Shown: positions 35,446 to 37,560 of the stretch, one piece after another
How the letters are laid out: each line of letters opens with the position of its first letter
How positions within the stretch are numbered: the first letter of the stretch is position 1
Assembly: GCA_045655865.1 (NCBI GenBank)
Contig: JAZOQB010000029.1
Coordinates: 1 to 37,560 of the forward strand
DNA from: RGIG5579 sp045655865
GTDB taxonomy: Bacteria > Bacillota > Clostridia > Oscillospirales > SIG627
Length of the DNA: 37,560 nucleotides
Direction of reading: 5' to 3'
Notes under the pieces: model-generated
The model's database searches: none
What the model was told of the DNA's origin: nothing
Seen by the model: the letters and a program-made list of their open reading frames with translations, nothing else
Program-made: the position numbers and the translations under genes

Positions 35446-36246
35446 TCAGCCCCGGGCTAGCGAGACGATGTCTCCCACCCCGTTTAATATCATGGTGGGG
35501 CGGTAAGCGTGTTGATTTAAAGTCTCCCTGGAGGAGACGCCGGAGAGCACCAAAACGGTGGACATGCCGCTTTCCAGACCGGAGATGATGTCGGTATCCA
35601 TCCGGTCTCCCACCATCACCGCGTCCCCGGAGTGGCAGTGGAGCAAACGAAGTCCGGTGCGCATCATCAGGGGATTGGGTTTTCCGCAAAAGTAAGCGCT
35701 GGCACCGGAGGCCATTTCAATGGGAGCGATCAGCGCCCGGCAAGCCGGGGCGAGACCGTTTTCAATGGGACCGGTGATATCGGAATTGGCGCCGATGAGC
35801 TTGGCTCCGCGAAGAACCAGGTTGGTGGCCTTGGTGAGGGTATCCAGAGAATAGGTTCGGCCCTCGCCCACCACCACGTAATCAGGGTCCACCTCGTTCA
35901 TGGTAATCCCCGCCTCGTAAAGGGCGTTGGAAAGCCCGGCTTCTCCGATCACAAAGGCGGAACATCCGGGGGCCTGCTCCTTTAAAAAAGCCGCGGTGGC
36001 CAGGGCGCTGGTGTAAAAGCGCTCTTCCGGTACGTCAAGACCCATGCGGGCCAGCTTTTGATGCAGCTCTCTTGTGGTGTAGGAGCTGTTGTTGGTAAGA
36101 AACAGGTATTCCTTCTTTTCCTCGTGGAGCCAGTGGATAAATTCCACCACGCCGGGCAGGATCCGATTTCCGTGGTAGATCACACCGTCCATATCGCAGA
36201 TAAAGCCGGTTTTTTGATTAAAGTCGATGGCAGACGTAGGAATCAC
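35446..36246 (-). CDS. HAD-IIA family (NagD-like) phosphatase
   Basis: A 266-residue cytosolic phosphatase of the HAD superfamily, class IIA, which includes NagD and AraL-type enzymes. Motif I DMDGV carries Asp18 (nucleophile) and Asp20. Motif II is FLTNNSSYTTRE, and the metal-binding motif MVGDRMDTDI lies near residue 213. Such enzymes dephosphorylate small sugar or nucleotide phosphates; the substrate is unknown here. The start is GTG at 36246, with AAAGGAG 7 bases upstream. The leader around that ribosome site is identical over 23 bases to one at 36524-36546 on the other strand. Confidence 0.93.
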   Translation of the reverse strand: MIPTSAIDFNQKTGFICDMDGVIYHGNRILPGVVEFIHWLHEEKKEYLFLTNNSSYTTRELHQKLARMGLDVPEERFYTSALATAAFLKEQAPGCSAFVIGEAGLSNALYEAGITMNEVDPDYVVVGEGRTYSLDTLTKATNLVLRGAKLIGANSDITGPIENGLAPACRALIAPIEMASGASAYFCGKPNPLMMRTGLRLLHCHSGDAVMVGDRMDTDIISGLESGMSTVLVLSGVSSRETLNQHAYRPTMILNGVGDIVSLARG

Positions 36247-36269
36247 AGCGTCTCTCCTTTTCTTTTATC
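36247..36269 (-). repeat. Inverted repeat, left arm (leader of the HAD gene)
   Basis: A 23-base segment, reading on the minus strand GATAAAAG...GAGACGCT, is identical to 36524-36546 on the plus strand. It contains the AAAAGGAG ribosome site of the HAD gene. The two arms enclose 254 bases. Confidence 0.85.
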
Positions 36270-36285
36270 CTTGGTTATTTTGGCA

Positions 36286-36308
36286 AGGACGGCTTTCCGT
36301 CCTGATTT
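36286..36308 (+). terminator. Hairpin with T run in the HAD gene leader
   Basis: AGGACGG (36286-36292) and CCGTCCT (36297-36303) pair around CTTT and are followed by GATTTTT on the plus strand. On the minus strand it falls in the 5' leader of the HAD gene and lacks a T run. Its role is uncertain: it may block antisense readthrough. Confidence 0.5.
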
Positions 36309-36319
36309 TTCCTGAAACT

Positions 36320-36348
36320 ATGCTATCACACGAAATCGGGAAAGTCAA
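36320..36348 (-). promoter_or_regulatory. Promoter of the HAD-IIA gene
   Basis: On the minus strand, TTGACT (36343-36348) and TAGCAT (36320-36325) are 17 bases apart. They lie about 73 bases upstream of the GTG start, inside the inverted-repeat segment. Confidence 0.55.
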
Positions 36349-36398
36349 GAGATCCCGATGGTGGGTCGTTGTCATAATTCTCAAAAAATACATTCACA

Positions 36399-36428
36399 AA
36401 TTGTTAAATTGATAGAAATTTAACAATT
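36399..36428. promoter_or_regulatory. 12-bp palindrome between two divergent promoters
   Basis: AATTGTTAAATT (36399-36410) and AATTTAACAATT (36417-36428) are perfect inverted arms with a 6-base spacer. It lies 24 bases upstream of the rightward -35 box. The half-site TTGTTAA resembles the half-site of Rex repressors, but canonical Rex sites have a 4-base gap between halves and here the gap is 12. Confidence 0.6.
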
Positions 36429-36452
36429 CCAAAAATATGTACCGAAAAACCC

Positions 36453-36482
36453 TTGACACGCTCCGCCCCGCCTTTCTAAAAT
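36453..36482 (+). promoter_or_regulatory. Rightward promoter into the truncated start
   Basis: A perfect TTGACA (36453-36458) and TAAAAT (36477-36482) are 18 bases apart, 64 bases before the ATG at 36547. Confidence 0.65.
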
Positions 36483-36523
36483 GATATTGGAAAGGAAAAA
36501 TTTTCCAAAAAAACCGACTGAAA

Positions 36524-36546
36524 GATAAAAGAAAAGGAGAGACGCT
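36524..36546 (+). repeat. Inverted repeat, right arm (leader of the broken start)
   Basis: Identical over 23 bases, in inverted orientation, to 36247-36269. It contains AAAAGGAG and is followed directly by ATG at 36547. Confidence 0.85.
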
Positions 36547-36585
36547 ATGAAAAAACGGATCTATCAACCACTGGCAAACAATTAA
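36547..36585 (+). pseudogene. Broken gene start (12 codons)
   Basis: An ATG with a good promoter and ribosome site opens MKKRIYQPLANN and then stops at TAA (36583-36585). MKKR is a usual beginning for exported proteins, but nothing downstream continues in this frame. The base composition changes to low G+C directly after it. It looks like a gene start cut off from its body by a deletion or insertion, or by an assembly join. Confidence 0.6.
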
Positions 36586-36797
36586 CATCGCGAACCATTA
36601 ATGCAGTAACGCATAGTTCTTCAAAAGCTGCTTTGAATGAAATCAAAAAAGCAGGCGTGAATTATGTGAAGAATACCGCTACACTAATAACAAAAGGAGT
36701 TGCTGGAGGTATTATTAGGCCTACAGTATATACAGTCTTTATGTCCACTGTGTTTTCGCATGGAGATGATGCGTATCCGTATGTATATGGAAGGTGA
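36552..36797 (+). pseudogene. C-terminal fragment of a larger protein (toxin-tail candidate), no start
   Basis: A low-G+C frame, shifted relative to the broken start, stays open for 81 codons to TGA at 36795-36797. It reads TDLSTTGKQLTSRTINAV, then SSSKAALNEIKKAGVNYV and a hydrophobic stretch (ATLITKGVAGGIIRPTVYTVF), ending AYPYVYGR. No plausible start with a ribosome site exists. Low-G+C tails of this kind followed at once by a small gene are typical of displaced C-terminal cassettes of polymorphic toxins. The family itself is not recognised, and the toxin reading is inference from arrangement. Confidence 0.5.
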
Positions 36798-36805
36798 ACT
36801 GGTTT

Positions 36806-37261
36806 ATGAGGATCATTTGCATAATAGTTCATGTTTTGCCATGGGCTACACCATTGGTTTGGAGTTATGTTATAGGCGGTTCTTATAAAGTTTTAAAGCT
36901 AGGGAGAAGTAAAAATGGTTATAAACAATTAAAACAATCTCTCACCTTTCGAGATAGGGTCTTTAAAAGACGATTCGTGCAACTCTCAAAAAGAGCTAAA
37001 GGATACCAAAAATATTTTTGCTTTATGACTTATGCCGGATATGTTTTATTGTTGGCGTTGTTGACTCTTTGGTTCATATCTATATTTATAGGTGGGTTTG
37101 AAACCTTGTTTAGATGGTATATGTTTGTGAAGTGTTATATATTAGAACTCCCCGCGCTTGTGTTTACACTCTTTAACATAGAACGCCCAAAAAGTGGGAT
37201 CGGTTTAGATTGGTGGTTCGTTGACAAGATAGGGAAGACAGGGGACGGTTCTGTGTCTTGA
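36806..37261 (+). CDS. Small multi-pass membrane protein, immunity-protein candidate
   Basis: A 151-residue protein starting at ATG 36806, with a GTG alternative at 36794. GGAAGG lies about 11 bases before the ATG. Three hydrophobic segments are visible: IICIIVHVLPWATPLVWSYV near the start, YVLLLALLTLWFISIFIGGF in the middle, and CYILELPALVFTLF near the end. A basic loop of about 45 residues (KVLKLGRSKNGYKQLKQ, RVFKRRFVQLSKRAKGYQKY) joins the first two. It starts 8 bases after the stop of the start-less fragment. The last codons (TGDGSVS) and the stop are supplied by the palindromic repeat element, so the original C-terminus may have been replaced. No family is recognised; an immunity role is inferred only from position. 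Codon use is A/T-rich, unlike the housekeeping genes. Confidence 0.6.
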   Translation: MRIICIIVHVLPWATPLVWSYVIGGSYKVLKLGRSKNGYKQLKQSLTFRDRVFKRRFVQLSKRAKGYQKYFCFMTYAGYVLLLALLTLWFISIFIGGFETLFRWYMFVKCYILELPALVFTLFNIERPKSGIGLDWWFVDKIGKTGDGSVS

Positions 37262-37349
37262 CAAATCAGTGGGGGCGGTTCTGCGATTGACACTGCCCCC
37301 ACTACACCACCTCTACCCAGTACTAATAACACATAGAACCGTCCCCTGT
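37238..37349. repeat. Palindromic REP/MITE-like element with GGGGACGGTTCT arms
   Basis: ACAGGGGACGGTTCT (37238-37252) and AGAACCGTCCCCTGT (37335-37349) are perfect 15-base inverted arms. A second pair, AGTGGGGGC (37268-37276) and GCCCCCACT (37295-37303), nests inside. The left half contains two degenerate direct copies of GGGGxCGGTTCTG...TTGACA. GGGGACGGTTCT motifs recur in many Clostridia and are often associated with REP-type (RAYT/Y1) transposases; that association is recalled, not tested. No transposase is encoded in the window. Confidence 0.8.
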
Positions 37350-37420
37350 GCTGCGCATTCGCGAGTCTTTTTGAAGGCGCTCTAGAAAACGAATTGATCA
37401 ATTTGATGGGGAGTTAACAA

Positions 37421-37560
37421 ATGGGGACTTGGGGAACATCTTTGTATGACAATGACACTGCCTGCGATATTCGTGGGGATTATATTGATAAATTAAGGCG
37501 AGGAAGAAGCGAGGAAGAAGCAACAGAGGATCTTATTAGTTCTAATCAAGATGTTTTTGG
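37421..37560 (+). CDS. MGTWG-type (DUF4259-like) protein, 3' partial
   Basis: The first 46 codons of a gene cut by the window edge. The start MGTWGTSLYDNDTACDIRGD, followed by YIDKLRRGRSEEEATEDLI, matches the short conserved beginning of DUF4259-like proteins (MGxWGxGxFDND). GGGGAG precedes the ATG by 7 bases. Such proteins are small, soluble and often found among immunity-type genes in toxin loci, but no function is established. It lies 71 bases after the palindromic element, and that gap holds nothing else visible. Confidence 0.75.
   Translation, partial: MGTWGTSLYDNDTACDIRGDYIDKLRRGRSEEEATEDLISSNQDVF

Noticed and set aside
36399..36428. A Rex binding site
   Set aside because: The half-sites match, but the gap between them is 12 bases instead of 4.
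36700..36888. A 62-codon plus-strand frame in the low-GC end
   Set aside because: It overlaps both the start-less fragment and the membrane-protein gene in another frame and has no ribosome site or recognisable content.
37241..37349. A CRISPR repeat or terminator in the palindromic region
   Set aside because: Repeat units are not evenly spaced with unique spacers, and no T run follows the outer stem. The nested inverted arms fit a REP/MITE-like element better.

Overview
The window looks like a chromosome segment of an anaerobic, low-to-moderate-GC Bacillota, most likely a gut-type Clostridia (Oscillospirales/Christensenellales-like). The evidence is a single-chain pyruvate:ferredoxin oxidoreductase, AddAB instead of RecBCD, the nusB-xseAB-dxs-tlyA-nadK-argR-recN gene order, consensus housekeeping promoters with AAGGAG ribosome sites, and rho-independent terminators. 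Most of the window is about 50-57% G+C by eye. The last kilobase drops to about 40%. No tRNA, rRNA, CRISPR array or intact transposase gene was seen.

Left part (1-9.3 kb): a large secreted-type protein (5' end outside the window) with beta-helix repeats and a Cys/His module; pyruvate:ferredoxin oxidoreductase (minus); then, divergently, a ComM-type AAA ATPase with a small membrane protein. 9.4-16.1 kb: a sugar or glycan locus. A minus-strand operon encodes a TIM-barrel protein, a SIS sugar-isomerase-like protein, a Gfo/Idh/MocA-like remnant and a full Gfo/Idh/MocA oxidoreductase. A divergent AraC regulator overlaps a GH42-like glycosidase. No transporter accompanies it. This island lies between two nearly identical terminator palindromes.

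16.2-28.2 kb: one long minus-strand operon, serC-serA-nusB-(TsaD paralog)-xseA-xseB-dxs-tlyA-nadK-argR-recN-tyrS, read from a consensus promoter with a large inverted repeat just upstream. Genes overlap or lie within a few to a few dozen bases of each other, and translational coupling is likely throughout. It combines serine synthesis, transcription antitermination, exonuclease VII, isoprenoid precursor supply, rRNA methylation, NADP supply, arginine control, DNA repair and tRNA charging. 28.2-35.4 kb: addB-addA on the plus strand, overlapping by 4 bases, encoding the helicase-nuclease for double-strand-break repair. They end at a strong bidirectional terminator shared with a HAD-IIA phosphatase (minus).

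Right end (36.2-37.56 kb): the accessory part. Two divergent promoters and a 12-bp palindrome lie between 23-bp perfect inverted repeats. The right repeat leads into a broken start (12 codons), then a low-GC open frame without a start that resembles the C-terminal tail of a larger protein, then a small membrane protein, a palindromic REP/MITE-like element with GGGGACGGTTCT arms, and the start of an MGTWG-type (DUF4259-like) gene. I read this as a degraded polymorphic-toxin/immunity-type region joined to the housekeeping chromosome. That reading is inference. The inverted-repeat segment and this junction are the most unusual things in the window.
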